From positions 1-64,000 of the forward strand of contig JAGXIL010000062.1 of assembly GCA_024635655.1 (NCBI GenBank): a DNA stretch of 64,000 nucleotides. The letters run 5' to 3'. Positions 47,751 to 55,629 of this stretch are shown in pieces. The notes beneath the pieces were generated by a model. That model was not told where the DNA came from and searched no databases. It saw only the letters and a list, made by a program, of their open reading frames with translations. The stretch is from Gillisia sp. (GTDB taxonomy: Bacteria; Bacteroidota; Bacteroidia; Flavobacteriales; Flavobacteriaceae). Numbering within the stretch: position 1 is the stretch's first letter; each line of letters starts with the position of its first letter. The position numbers and the translations under genes were made by a program.

Positions 47751-48773
47751 TTAAAGTTCCTGGTCCAGAACCTGTTTATTAATTTTTTTAATAAGGCCCG
47801 GTCCTTCGTAGATAAAACCTGTATATAACTGAACCAGGCTTGCACCTGCCTTTAATTTTTCGATTGCGTCTTCAGGAGTGTGTATCCCACCTACACCAAT
47901 AATTGGAAAGGCATTATTGCTTTTTTCTGATAGAAACCTGATCACTTCCGTAGATCGTTTTCTCAAAGGTTTGCCGCTCATTCCCCCCATTTCAGCTTTA
48001 TTACCTGAAACCAGGCCATCTCTTGAAATCGTAGTATTTGTAGCAATTACGCCGGCAATTTGAGTGTTTTTGACAATTTCAATAATATCCAGAAGTTGAG
48101 AATCTGTAAGATCTGGAGCTATTTTAAGCAAAATGGGTTTTGGTTGAGATTTTTTTACATTCTTTTCCTGTAAGGTTTTTAACAAATGGGTAAGAGGTTC
48201 CTTATCCTGCAGCTCCCTAAGATTAGGCGTATTCGGGGAACTCACATTTACAACAAAATAATCTACGTGATCAAATAAAGCATCGTAACAAAGTAAGTAA
48301 TCATTAACTGCCTCCTCATTGGAAGTAGATTTATTCTTACCGATGTTTCCGCCGATCAAAACCTTCTTGTTTTTTTCTAACCGGACCACCGCTGCTTCTA
48401 CTCCTTCATTATTAAAACCCATGCGGTTTATTATAGCTTCATCCTCCTTAAGTCTGAAAAGCCGTTGTTTTTCATTACCGGGTTGCGGCCTGGGAGTTAC
48501 TGTGCCTATTTCTATAAAACCAAAACCTAAAATATCCAGCTCTTTGTAAAGCTTGGCGTTCTTATCAAATCCTGCAGCAAGTCCAACAGGGTTTTTAAAT
48601 TTTAATCCAAAAACCTCCCGTTCAAGACGCTTATCTTTTATTTGAAACCAGTCTTTTACTATAGAAGCAACTCCCGGAATTTTAAATAAAGCTTTTAACG
48701 TGTCAAAGGTAAAATAATGAACTTTTTCGGGATCAAATTTAAAAAGCAATGGCCGTATTACAGCTTTGTACAT
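47751..48773 (-). CDS. pyrD: Dihydroorotate dehydrogenase (quinone)
   Basis: Fourth step of pyrimidine synthesis, FMN-dependent, membrane-associated class 2. 340 residues: N-terminal helix region [79 protein letters not shown] with the catalytic Ser in this class, and C-terminal [30 protein letters not shown] -7 element TATTTTTG lies at 48797-48790 on minus. Confidence 0.96.
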   Translation of the reverse strand: MYKAVIRPLLFKFDPEKVHYFTFDTLKALFKIPGVASIVKDWFQIKDKRLEREVFGLKFKNPVGLAAGFDKNAKLYKELDILGFGFIEIGTVTPRPQPGNEKQRLFRLKEDEAIINRMGFNNEGVEAAVVRLEKNKKVLIGGNIGKNKSTSNEEAVNDYLLCYDALFDHVDYFVVNVSSPNTPNLRELQDKEPLTHLLKTLQEKNVKKSQPKPILLKIAPDLTDSQLLDIIEIVKNTQIAGVIATNTTISRDGLVSGNKAEMGGMSGKPLRKRSTEVIRFLSEKSNNAFPIIGVGGIHTPEDAIEKLKAGASLVQLYTGFIYEGPGLIKKINKQVLDQEL

Positions 48774-48846
48774 AGATCAATTATTTGTGCAAAAATAAGC
48801 TTATTCAGGACAATGGCATAGAAATTCTTTTGGTGTAATAAATAGC

Positions 48847-48871
48847 AAAAGCAGCCTTTTGAAGCTGCTTT
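48847..48871 (-). terminator. Hairpin in the pyrD-pepT divergent region
   Basis: AAAGCAGC and GCTGCTTT with a short loop; T-rich 3' side on minus. It sits upstream of both genes so its role as terminator is doubtful; a small minus-strand transcript would be needed. Confidence 0.35.
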
Positions 48872-48910
48872 CAAAAATAAAAAATTTAAAAATTTTGATT
48901 CTTATGGACA

Positions 48911-48927
48911 ACAGGTTTTATACCTGT
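48911..48927 (+). promoter_or_regulatory. Palindrome upstream of pepT
   Basis: ACAGGT-TTTAT-ACCTGT, 36 bases before the pepT ATG. Either an operator or a hairpin in the 5' UTR. Confidence 0.4.
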
Positions 48928-48962
48928 ATAAAGGTTCTTAAATTGCATAAAAAATATAACCC

Positions 48963-50204
48963 ATGATTTCAAAATCAAGTATAATTTCCAGATTTATTAA
49001 TTATGTATCAATTGACACCCAAAGCGACCCTGATAATCCCAATACTCCAAGTACTAATAAACAATGGGATCTGGCACTAAAACTTGCTGAGGAATTGAAA
49101 CAAATCGGCCTGCAGGAGGTGGAAATCGATGAGAATGCATATATCATGGCAACCTTACCTGCCAACGTCGCTCATGAAGTACCCACAATAGGTTTCATAA
49201 GTCACTTCGATACTTCCCCTGATTTTTCGGGAACCAACGTCAAGCCTCAAATCATAGAAAATTATAACGGACAGGATATTGTTCTAAATGCTGATAAAAA
49301 CATTGTTCTTTCACCGGATTATTTTGATGATCTGCTCGGGTACAAAGGACAAACATTAATAACAACAGATGGCACCACCCTGTTGGGGGCCGATGATAAG
49401 GCCGGCATAACTGAAATTGTTTCTGCCATGGAATATCTGGTAAATAATCCTGATATCCCCCACGGGGAAATAAGGGTAGGTTTTACTCCTGATGAAGAGA
49501 TAGGAAGAGGAGCACATAAATTTGATGTTCAAAAATTTGGAGCCCATTGGGCATATACCATGGATGGCAGCCAGGTAGGAGAGCTGGAATACGAGAATTT
49601 TAATGCAGCAGGAGCCACAGTTACTATTCATGGAAGAAGCGTACATCCGGGATATGCGAAAGATAAAATGGTCAATAGCATTTATATCGCTCAGGATTTT
49701 ATAAATTCTCTACCCCGACTAGAAACACCGGAACATACAGAAGGTTTGCAGGGATTTTTCCACCTGTCAGATATTTCAGGAGATGTAGGAGAAACAAAAT
49801 TAAAATATATAATACGTGACCACGATAAGGACAAGTTTGAAGCAAGAAAGGAAATGATGCGCAATCTCATTAACGAGATAAATACTCAATACGAGAGGGA
49901 GGTACTGACCATTGAAATTACGGATCAATATTATAATATGAAAGAAAAAATTGAACCCGTAATGCATATTGTGGATATTGCTGAAGAGGCAATGAAAGCT
50001 GTGAATGTTGAACCTTTAATAAAAGCTATTAGAGGAGGCACAGATGGGTCACAACTCAGTTTTATGGGTCTTCCCTGCCCTAATATTTTTGCCGGGGGCC
50101 ACAACTTTCACGGACCATACGAATACGTTCCTGTAGAAAGCATGCAGAAGGCAGTTGCTGTAATTGTGAAAATCGCGGAAATTACCCAGGAAAAATATAA
50201 ATAA
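48963..50204 (+). CDS. pepT: Peptidase T
   Basis: Cytoplasmic M20B aminotripeptidase with two zinc ions. 413 residues. Motifs: [18 protein letters not shown] at the N-terminus, [14 protein letters not shown] (metal His and Asp), [24 protein letters not shown] (catalytic Glu pair), [15 protein letters not shown] and [17 protein letters not shown] with the last metal His. Normal length. Confidence 0.96.
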   Translation: MISKSSIISRFINYVSIDTQSDPDNPNTPSTNKQWDLALKLAEELKQIGLQEVEIDENAYIMATLPANVAHEVPTIGFISHFDTSPDFSGTNVKPQIIENYNGQDIVLNADKNIVLSPDYFDDLLGYKGQTLITTDGTTLLGADDKAGITEIVSAMEYLVNNPDIPHGEIRVGFTPDEEIGRGAHKFDVQKFGAHWAYTMDGSQVGELEYENFNAAGATVTIHGRSVHPGYAKDKMVNSIYIAQDFINSLPRLETPEHTEGLQGFFHLSDISGDVGETKLKYIIRDHDKDKFEARKEMMRNLINEINTQYEREVLTIEITDQYYNMKEKIEPVMHIVDIAEEAMKAVNVEPLIKAIRGGTDGSQLSFMGLPCPNIFAGGHNFHGPYEYVPVESMQKAVAVIVKIAEITQEKYK

Positions 50205-50210
50205 ATTAAA

Positions 50211-50829
50211 ATGGCAAAAATTAAAAACTGAGGAATATATCGAAAAACATGGCCACTGGAAAAAGGAGCTCGAAAGCTTTCAAAAATTAATTCGATCGTT
50301 CGGCCTGGAAGAAACCGTCAAATGGGGAGCTCCTGTTTATATGTATTAAGGCAAAAACCTGATAAGCATCGCGGCATTTAAAAAACATTGTGCAATATAA
50401 TTTTTTCAGGGAGCCCTTCTGGAGGAAAATACAGCTTTACTTACCAATGCACAGGAAGGTAAGACGTAGGCTATGAGACAAATAAGATTTGAGAAAGGCG
50501 ATATCTTAGATCTTCAGGTAATAAGTAGTTATATTGATGAAACCATAAAGCAGGCAAAGGAAGAAAAAAATGAAGCAGATAAACCCGGCAGTAAAAGCGG
50601 GTCCTCCCCAGCTTTTATGGCTTTAATGGAAAAAGATGAAAACCTCAAACAGCCATTTACTCAACTTACCCCCGGAAGACAAAAGGATTATATCAACTAT
50701 ATAGCAGAGGCGAAGAAGGAGGAAACAAAGTCAGCCAGACTTGAAAAGGTCTACCCTTTAATTCTAGAGGGTAAGGGATTAAATGATAAATACAGCAGTA
50801 AAAAACAGAAACAAAAAGACCGGCAATAA
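50211..50829 (+). pseudogene. YdeI/OmpD-associated (DUF1801) family pseudogene
   Basis: Conceptual translation gives a full family member: MAKIK then, after a one-base slip in an A run near 50225, TEEYIEKHGHWKKELESFQKLI, VKWGAPVYMY, ISIAAFKKHCAI, FFQGALL, and MRQIRFEKGDILDLQVISSYIDET to SSKKQKQKDRQ. The reading frame is broken by that slip and by three stops, TAA at 50347, TAA at 50398 and TAG at 50467, where relatives have Lys, Trp and Lys. The intact-looking 118-codon frame from 50473 is only the 3' part and is not a gene in its own right. It begins six bases after pepT. Decay is recent because the rest is well kept. Confidence 0.85.
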
Positions 50830-50837
50830 CCGGTCTT
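50816..50837 (+). terminator. Hairpin at the pseudogene 3' end
   Basis: AAGACCGG (50816-50823), six-base loop holding the stop codon, CCGGTCTT (50830-50837). The T tract is weak on plus (TTAATTTA) and on minus follows an A/T-rich run. Confidence 0.55.
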
Positions 50838-50859
50838 AATTTATATATATATTATATTA

Positions 50860-51555
50860 TTAAAAATAACAGCTTCCGCCTCTTCTTCTTTTCTTTCCCG
50901 CATTTTCGCTGTCAAATAATTTTATGGTAAGGCTAACTATGATCTGGTTCAATCGGGCATCATCAAAATTTGCTCGATTAATACCATATGTACTATTCAC
51001 AATATCAACTCCCTGAGTTTCTTCGGTAGCAAGAGTTCTATCATATCTCACGTCAATTCCAAAGCTCCCGAATTCTACCTTAGCTCCTACTTGAGCGGAA
51101 ATTGGAAAATTTTGCACAACAATTAAAGGCGGATCATCAGTTGGCTCAGCGCCTTCAAGTCTGGCATCCATGATCTTTTTGTAAGCCGGACCTGCATAAA
51201 CATCAAGGGGACCCCAAATATTAAACCCCGCTAAAAAAGGAACACTTAATTCATCTACATTATATATCGCCGGACTGTCTGGAAAATCAAACCTGGACTC
51301 TAATTTGGAATATACTACTTCTGGCCTTAAGAAAAACCTTCCGAAATTTAATTGAACCCATGCACCTCCATGAAATCCTATTTCTCCCTCAGCGTTAAAG
51401 GTATCATCGGTATAAACAGGGGTAGATGCTATTCCTGTAATCTGGCCACCGTAAGTTTTATTAACCCCTCCTTTTAATCCAAATTGGAACTCCTGAGCCT
51501 GGACCCCGGTATGAAAACCACCAAGGCAAATGAGAATAATAAAAAGTCTTTTCAT
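50860..51555 (-). CDS. Outer-membrane beta-barrel protein
   Basis: 231 residues with signal peptide (MKRLFIILICLGGFHTGVQAQ). Starts EFQFGLKGGVNKTYGG and shows alternating strands GAWVQLNFGRFFLRPEVVYSKLES, LDVYAGPAYKKIMD, FGIDVRYDRTL and final IIVSLTIKLFD. Same architecture as the barrel at 15269 (LKGG/IKGG start, PEVVY/PEIVY, DVRY/DLRY). An Arg/Lys-Gly-Cys tail (KKRRRGGSCYF) is odd for a barrel, which normally ends in an aromatic residue in the last strand. Function unknown. Confidence 0.82.
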   Translation of the reverse strand: MKRLFIILICLGGFHTGVQAQEFQFGLKGGVNKTYGGQITGIASTPVYTDDTFNAEGEIGFHGGAWVQLNFGRFFLRPEVVYSKLESRFDFPDSPAIYNVDELSVPFLAGFNIWGPLDVYAGPAYKKIMDARLEGAEPTDDPPLIVVQNFPISAQVGAKVEFGSFGIDVRYDRTLATEETQGVDIVNSTYGINRANFDDARLNQIIVSLTIKLFDSENAGKKRRRGGSCYF

Positions 51556-51691
51556 ATAATGTGGGTTCTAACAGATTTTTGATCGGGGGTAAATATATTT
51601 ATAAAAAAATAATTTACACCTGTTTTGCTATTCAATTAACGTCGGGATCTAAAATAAATTATACCCGCCCGTCCTAATTATAAAAAATAAG

Positions 51692-51751
51692 AAAAGGTTG
51701 CCTTTTCGTGTTTGCTGAAAAATAAATTCCAAACACTTAAAGCAACCTTTT
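51692..51751 (-). terminator. Long nested hairpin after the subtilase gene
   Basis: On minus: AAAAGGTTGC (51751-51742 side) pairs with GCAACCTTTT (51701-51692), enclosing GTGTTTG/CAAACAC. T-rich tail beyond. Terminator for the protease. Confidence 0.75.
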
Positions 51752-51771
51752 CCTTTATTACAAATTTTTAA

Positions 51772-53034
51772 TTAATGCACTATAATTGGATCAGGATTAT
51801 TATCCAGATCACCTGTTACTGTACCATCTGTACTGGCAGCACCTAATAAAAGAACGCCAGCCGCATGAGGAGAGGCCATTGAAGTACCACTTATGGTATT
51901 ATAACCTCCATCTTTCCAGGTAGACTTAACTGCAACTCCTGGAGCAGCATAATCAACTGGAGGATTACCGAAATTTGAGAAGTAGGCAAAAACATCATTC
52001 ACATCATGAGCTGATATAGTAACTACATAAGTACCATTCGCTCTTGCAGGAGAATGAAGATTTGCATCCTCGCTACTGTTACCTGCAGCCAAAGCAAACC
52101 ATATTCCACCGCTTGAAGCAGCAACAACAGCATCATCAAGAGCATCTGAAACAGGCCCTCCTAAACTTAAATTGGCGACATCACCCTTTTTACCGTTAGC
52201 GCCTACAAAGTCAACACCGGCAATTACCCCTGAATAAGAACCACTACCACGGCTATCAAGCACTTTTACCGGTATTACCGTAGCTCCCGGAGCAACTCCT
52301 ATTACACCAACATTATTATTTATTGCGGCAACAGTTCCTGCTACATGAGTACCATGTCCATTCCCGTCATCAGCAGACTGACCGTCTTTTCCTGAGGTAA
52401 AGGCATTAAAAGCTCTGGAAGCATCAACATTTAGATCAGGATGATCCAAATCAATTCCTGAATCTACAATCCAGGCTACATTGGTACCTGTATAACCTGC
52501 TACCCCATTTACTCGTAAGATCCCGTATGGAGTTTCCTGTGTAGAATCACCATCTCCAGGCTCTTCCGGTTCAGGATCAGTTTCACATGGAGGTCCGTTT
52601 TTAGTTCCGCAAGGCGGCGCAAAGGTAACTATTCTATCCTGTTCGATATATTTAACCTCTTTTTTTCCTTTCAGCTCCCGAACCTGGTCTTTGGTCAATC
52701 TTAGAGTTGCTCCACTAATACTTCTACTATAAACATTCACGATCTCTGCGTCTGAAATAGAAGCTGCAGATAAAATTCTTTTGGTTTGTTCAGCCATAGC
52801 TTCCTGAGCTTTATTATAATTGTCAGGGTATTTTGCTCCTACATCTTCCACAGCACCTTCGCGATAAACAACAATATATTGTCCTTCTATGGCCTGTGAA
52901 TCAAACTTGTCATCCATTTCGGTAAATACGGCCTCTTCTTCTTGTTGCTTCTCGTCCTGGGAACAGGAGTATAAAAAGCTTGACGCCACTAATGCAGCAA
53001 CGCCTAATTTTAAGTTGAATTTTAACATCATCAA
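51772..53034 (-). CDS. Subtilisin-like (S8) serine protease, lipoprotein
   Basis: 420 residues. Lipobox LYSC at Cys24, acidic linker, inhibitor I9-like propeptide (~50-138, GQYIVVYREGAVEDVG and VKYIEQDRIV), a Cys/Pro-rich linker (PPCGTKNGPPCETDPEPEEPGDGD), then the catalytic domain with Asp191 (AWIVDSGIDLDHPD), His227 (GNGHGTHVAGT) and Ser385 (GTSMASPHAAGV). Complete triad, so likely active. Anchored on the cell surface or periplasmic face; substrates unknown. Monocistronic. Confidence 0.93.
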   Translation of the reverse strand: MMMLKFNLKLGVAALVASSFLYSCSQDEKQQEEEAVFTEMDDKFDSQAIEGQYIVVYREGAVEDVGAKYPDNYNKAQEAMAEQTKRILSAASISDAEIVNVYSRSISGATLRLTKDQVRELKGKKEVKYIEQDRIVTFAPPCGTKNGPPCETDPEPEEPGDGDSTQETPYGILRVNGVAGYTGTNVAWIVDSGIDLDHPDLNVDASRAFNAFTSGKDGQSADDGNGHGTHVAGTVAAINNNVGVIGVAPGATVIPVKVLDSRGSGSYSGVIAGVDFVGANGKKGDVANLSLGGPVSDALDDAVVAASSGGIWFALAAGNSSEDANLHSPARANGTYVVTISAHDVNDVFAYFSNFGNPPVDYAAPGVAVKSTWKDGGYNTISGTSMASPHAAGVLLLGAASTDGTVTGDLDNNPDPIIVH

Positions 53035-53377
53035 GATTGGTTTTAATTAATAATTAGTTAATAGTTTGCTCTAAAATAAGCTTTATATTCAATTAAAAAA
53101 ATCCTTATTTGCTGAAATTCAATATAAACTCTCGATGAAAGGCGTAAAAAATCGTCCAAGTGCGGAGCAGCCGTGTAATAGAAGGTTTTGTTAAAGTTTT
53201 GGAATTATATGAAAATTAACATTCATCAATTAAGATAATAGCATATAATTTTCGGGAAAAAATGTAAAAAAGGTAATTAAATATCATAAAAATTAAAACC
53301 ATCTAAAGAAAATTAATTCATTAGATGGTTTACTAAGAGACCTGCCTGTAACTTCAGAAGAATCAAAAGCGTAAAAC
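53035..53377. other. Intergenic region between subtilase and rhodanese
   Basis: 343 bases with no ORF worth calling. Apart from the terminator near 53296-53331, it is A-T rich and should hold the subtilase promoter; I find no consensus -33/-7 pair. Confidence 0.5.
53296..53331 (-). terminator. Terminator after the rhodanese pair
   Basis: AAACCATCTAA/TTAGATGGTTT stem of 11 bp with 14-base loop; on minus followed by TAATTTTTA. Serves the rhodanese genes at 53378-54068. Confidence 0.8.
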
Positions 53378-53749
53378 TTATTTCTCGGCCTTCCATTTTT
53401 TTATTCCCCCCTCTAACAGATAAATATTCTTAAATCCTGCCTGTTGAATTATCTTAGCTGCTTCAGGACTTATTTTCCCGGAAGTACAATAGATCGCTAC
53501 AGGGACATTTTTATCGAGTTTCTCCAGATTTTTTTGAAAATCTTTATCAAACATAATATTCTGTGCATTTAAGATATGGGATTTTTTATAGTCATCCAGA
53601 GGCTGCACATCAACCACCTGAATTTCACCATATTTAAGGTGTGCCTCCATTTCTGCCGCAGTGACAACTTTAATTTCTTCGGCAGCAGACTTTTTACAGC
53701 TACAAATGAGCAGCAGAATTATAAACCCTGCAAGCATGTTCTTTTTCAT
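53378..53749 (-). CDS. Rhodanese-domain lipoprotein
   Basis: 123 residues from ATG 53749 (MKKNMLAGFIILLLICSCKKS), which removes the 20-base overlap made by the longer start. Lipobox LICSC; one rhodanese domain with VVDVQPLDDYKKSHILNAQN and active Cys in IYCTSGK. Periplasmic sulfur transfer or redox role; partner unknown. Follows a cytoplasmic rhodanese by four bases. Confidence 0.88.
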   Translation of the reverse strand: MKKNMLAGFIILLLICSCKKSAAEEIKVVTAAEMEAHLKYGEIQVVDVQPLDDYKKSHILNAQNIMFDKDFQKNLEKLDKNVPVAIYCTSGKISPEAAKIIQQAGFKNIYLLEGGIKKWKAEK

Positions 53750-53753
53750 GATC

Positions 53754-54068
53754 CTATTGTTTATTAATATCACCTTCCCATTCGGTTATTCCTCCCATTA
53801 AATTGTAGGTGTTTTCAATTCCATTTTGATTCATTAAAGCACAGGCCTGGGCACTACGGGCGCCCGACCTGCAATACACATAATAACTTTTTGATTTGTC
53901 GAGATTACCCACTTCATCCAGGAATTCCTGCCCTTTATAAATATCCAGATTAGTAGAGTTAGGTATATAACCTTCTATATATTCTTCCTCGGTCCTTACG
54001 TCCAGAATAGAGGCGTTTTCATCATTCTCTATTCCTTCTTTCCATTGCTCCTGAGTTAAATTTTTCAT
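53754..54068 (-). CDS. Rhodanese-domain protein
   Basis: 104 residues, no signal peptide: SILDVRTEEEYIEGYIPNSTNLD and active site VYCRSGARSAQAC. Full single domain of the GlpE type, moving sulfane sulfur. Co-transcribed with the lipoprotein form that follows. Confidence 0.9.
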   Translation of the reverse strand: MKNLTQEQWKEGIENDENASILDVRTEEEYIEGYIPNSTNLDIYKGQEFLDEVGNLDKSKSYYVYCRSGARSAQACALMNQNGIENTYNLMGGITEWEGDINKQ

Positions 54069-54236
54069 ATATTTTTTTTATTGATTTTTAATCGTTGGTT
54101 TAAAAGGTAAATATAAGAGAATCTTAATGAATCATTTTAAATTACAAAAATTTCGGATTGGGATTTTATTTGTCTTGAAAAAAATTTCAATTTAATTTAA
54201 CAAAAAAATATTATTCTTATTCAGAAATTAATTTAC

Positions 54237-54252
54237 ATTTGTATAGACAAAT
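54237..54252 (+). promoter_or_regulatory. MarR-gene operator overlapping its promoter
   Basis: ATTTGT-ATAG-ACAAAT, a 16-bp inverted repeat that overlaps the -7 element TACATTTG (54234-54241). The same sequence type recurs in front of yceI. Confidence 0.8.
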
Positions 54253-54267
54253 ATTGTAGCAACAAAA

Positions 54268-54720
54268 ATGAAGGTTGAAGAAATATTAAAAACGCAAAAG
54301 CCATTGCCTGAAAAAAAGAAGCTGGTGATCAACATGATGTTATCATCAAATTTCGCTTCTACTAAAGTTGCAGAGGCCATGAAGCCATTCGATATTTCGG
54401 TTCCACAATTTAACGTCCTGAGAATTTTGAGAGGGCAACAGGGAAAACCTGCCAATTTAAGTACTGTCCAGGACAGGATGGTAAATCAAATGAGCAACAC
54501 CACAAGACTGGTAGATAAACTACTTGAAAAAAAATTGGTAGAGAGATCGGTTTGCGAGGAAAACAGAAGAAAAATAGAGATATTTATTACTGAAAAAGGA
54601 ATGGAATTGTTGAAAGAAATTGATCCTGTTATAGAAACAACAGAAAGCGAGATAGCTAATAATTTGTCTCCTCGGGAGATCCGGCAATTAAATGAATTGC
54701 TTGAAAAACTTAGACCATAA
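54268..54720 (+). CDS. MarR-family transcriptional regulator
   Basis: 150 residues. Winged helix with FDISVPQFNVLRILRGQQGKPANLSTVQDRMVNQMSNTTRLVDKLLEKKLVERSVCEENRRK, the usual MarR core (residues ~40-110), then a dimer helix at the C-terminus. Two Cys-containing or small ligand signals cannot be assigned. It precedes yceI by 80 bases and has a matching palindrome before both genes, so it likely represses itself and yceI. Confidence 0.92.
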   Translation: MKVEEILKTQKPLPEKKKLVINMMLSSNFASTKVAEAMKPFDISVPQFNVLRILRGQQGKPANLSTVQDRMVNQMSNTTRLVDKLLEKKLVERSVCEENRRKIEIFITEKGMELLKEIDPVIETTESEIANNLSPREIRQLNELLEKLRP

Positions 54721-54737
54721 AAAAATTTAATATAACA

Positions 54738-54751
54738 TTTGTATATACAAA
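54738..54751 (+). promoter_or_regulatory. yceI operator
   Basis: TTTGTATATACAAA, a perfect 14-bp palindrome 50 bases before the yceI start, near-identical to the site before the MarR gene. Confidence 0.8.
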
Positions 54752-54800
54752 ATTGGTCTGAACAAATTAATAACTTTAATAATAATTAAAAATAAAAATC

Positions 54801-55370
54801 ATGAAAAAGAAAATTTTAAAAGGTGCAGCTGCATCAGTAATTATTTTAACCACTTTATCATTTACAACTATGAAAGAAGAAATCAAGATCAAAGAAAGTA
54901 ACATTACCTGGATTGGAAAAAAAGTAACAGGTTCTCACACCGGTAACATTAATTTACAAAGCGGACATTTTAATGTTGAAGACGGGAAACCTGTTGGCGG
55001 AGAATTTGTGATGGATATGACCTCAATAAATGTAACTGACCTTACCGGTGAAAACAAAGAAAAACTTGAAGGCCATTTAAAATCTGATGACTTCTTTGGG
55101 ATAGAGAACCATCCTACCGCAAAATTAGTGATCACCAGCATTTCCGAAAAAGACAATGGAAATTTCGGTGCTGTTGCCAATCTTACCATAAAAGAAGAAA
55201 CTCATCCTGTTACCTTTGACTTAAACTGGAACGAAAATTCAGCTACAACAAATTTAACCATTGACAGGTCAAAATTTAATGTTAGATACGGGTCAGGTAG
55301 TTTCTTTGACAATTTAGGAGACAATACCATCTATGATAATTTCGATCTTAAAGTTAATTTGAAATTTTAA
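54801..55370 (+). CDS. YceI-family protein
   Basis: 189 residues, N-terminal signal sequence (ASVIILTTLSFTTM) then the YceI lipocalin-like barrel: ITWIGKKVTGSHTGNINLQSGHF, VGGEFVMDMTSINVTDLTG, HPTAKLVITSISEK and IDRSKFNVRYGSGSFFDNLGDNTIYDNF. Periplasmic; members bind isoprenoid or fatty-acid chains and are tied to stress. Target of the MarR regulator, by inference. Confidence 0.92.
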   Translation: MKKKILKGAAASVIILTTLSFTTMKEEIKIKESNITWIGKKVTGSHTGNINLQSGHFNVEDGKPVGGEFVMDMTSINVTDLTGENKEKLEGHLKSDDFFGIENHPTAKLVITSISEKDNGNFGAVANLTIKEETHPVTFDLNWNENSATTNLTIDRSKFNVRYGSGSFFDNLGDNTIYDNFDLKVNLKF

Positions 55371-55393
55371 GTGACCTATTCTATTTAAATAAT

Positions 55394-55435
55394 GCCGCCA
55401 AGAATATACCCGTATTCTTTGCGGCTTATTTTTCA
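55394..55435 (+). terminator. Intrinsic terminator after yceI
   Basis: GCCGC...AAGAATA opposite TATTCTT...GCGGC (one mismatch), loop of six, then TTATTTTT. Confidence 0.85.
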
Positions 55436-55453
55436 TTCAAAGATGATTTTTAT

Positions 55454-55483
55454 TTGTCAGTTTAAATTTGTGCGTTATATTTG
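55454..55483 (+). promoter_or_regulatory. trp operon promoter
   Basis: TTG 55454-55456, 19 bp, TATATTTG 55476-55483. The start site should fall at ~55488-55490, i.e. on or beside the trpL ATG. Confidence 0.88.
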
Positions 55484-55487
55484 AAGA

Positions 55488-55550
55488 ATGAAAAATGAAA
55501 ATATACATACCTGGTGGTGGAGCAACTTACGTCAACAACTCGTGAAGTAA
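55488..55550 (+). CDS. trpL: trp operon leader peptide
   Basis: 20-codon ORF (MKNENIHT-WWW-SNLRQQLVK) with three consecutive TGG codons at 55512-55520. It is placed directly after the trp promoter and 25 bases before a terminator hairpin preceding trpE. This is the classic ribosome-mediated attenuator layout: with little charged tRNA-Trp the ribosome stalls at WWW and the terminator should not form. The transcript start coincides with or is within a few bases of the ATG, so it may be leaderless. Confidence 0.9.
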   Translation: MKNENIHTWWWSNLRQQLVK

Positions 55551-55575
55551 CACTGCTATAGTATTATTCATATAC

Positions 55576-55607
55576 AAAAGGCTTGTCTCACGACAAGCCT
55601 TTTTTTT
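55576..55607 (+). terminator. trp attenuator (terminator)
   Basis: AAAAGGCTTGTC (55576-55587), loop TCAC, GACAAGCCTTTT (55592-55603), T tract to 55607. A competing pairing is TCGTGA (55540-55545, in trpL) with TCACGA (55588-55593), which would open the top of this stem; a stem ACTTACG/CGTGAAGT (55525-55548) is a candidate pause hairpin. Confidence 0.88.
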
Positions 55608-55629
55608 ATTAAATCATTCAAGCTGCTTT

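Noticed and set aside
48847-48871. Small RNA between pyrD and pepT
   Set aside because: A hairpin alone without a promoter at suitable distance is not enough.
50473-50829. 118-codon ORF as a complete gene
   Set aside because: It is the 3' part of a pseudogene whose upstream portion is readable in the same frame across three stops.
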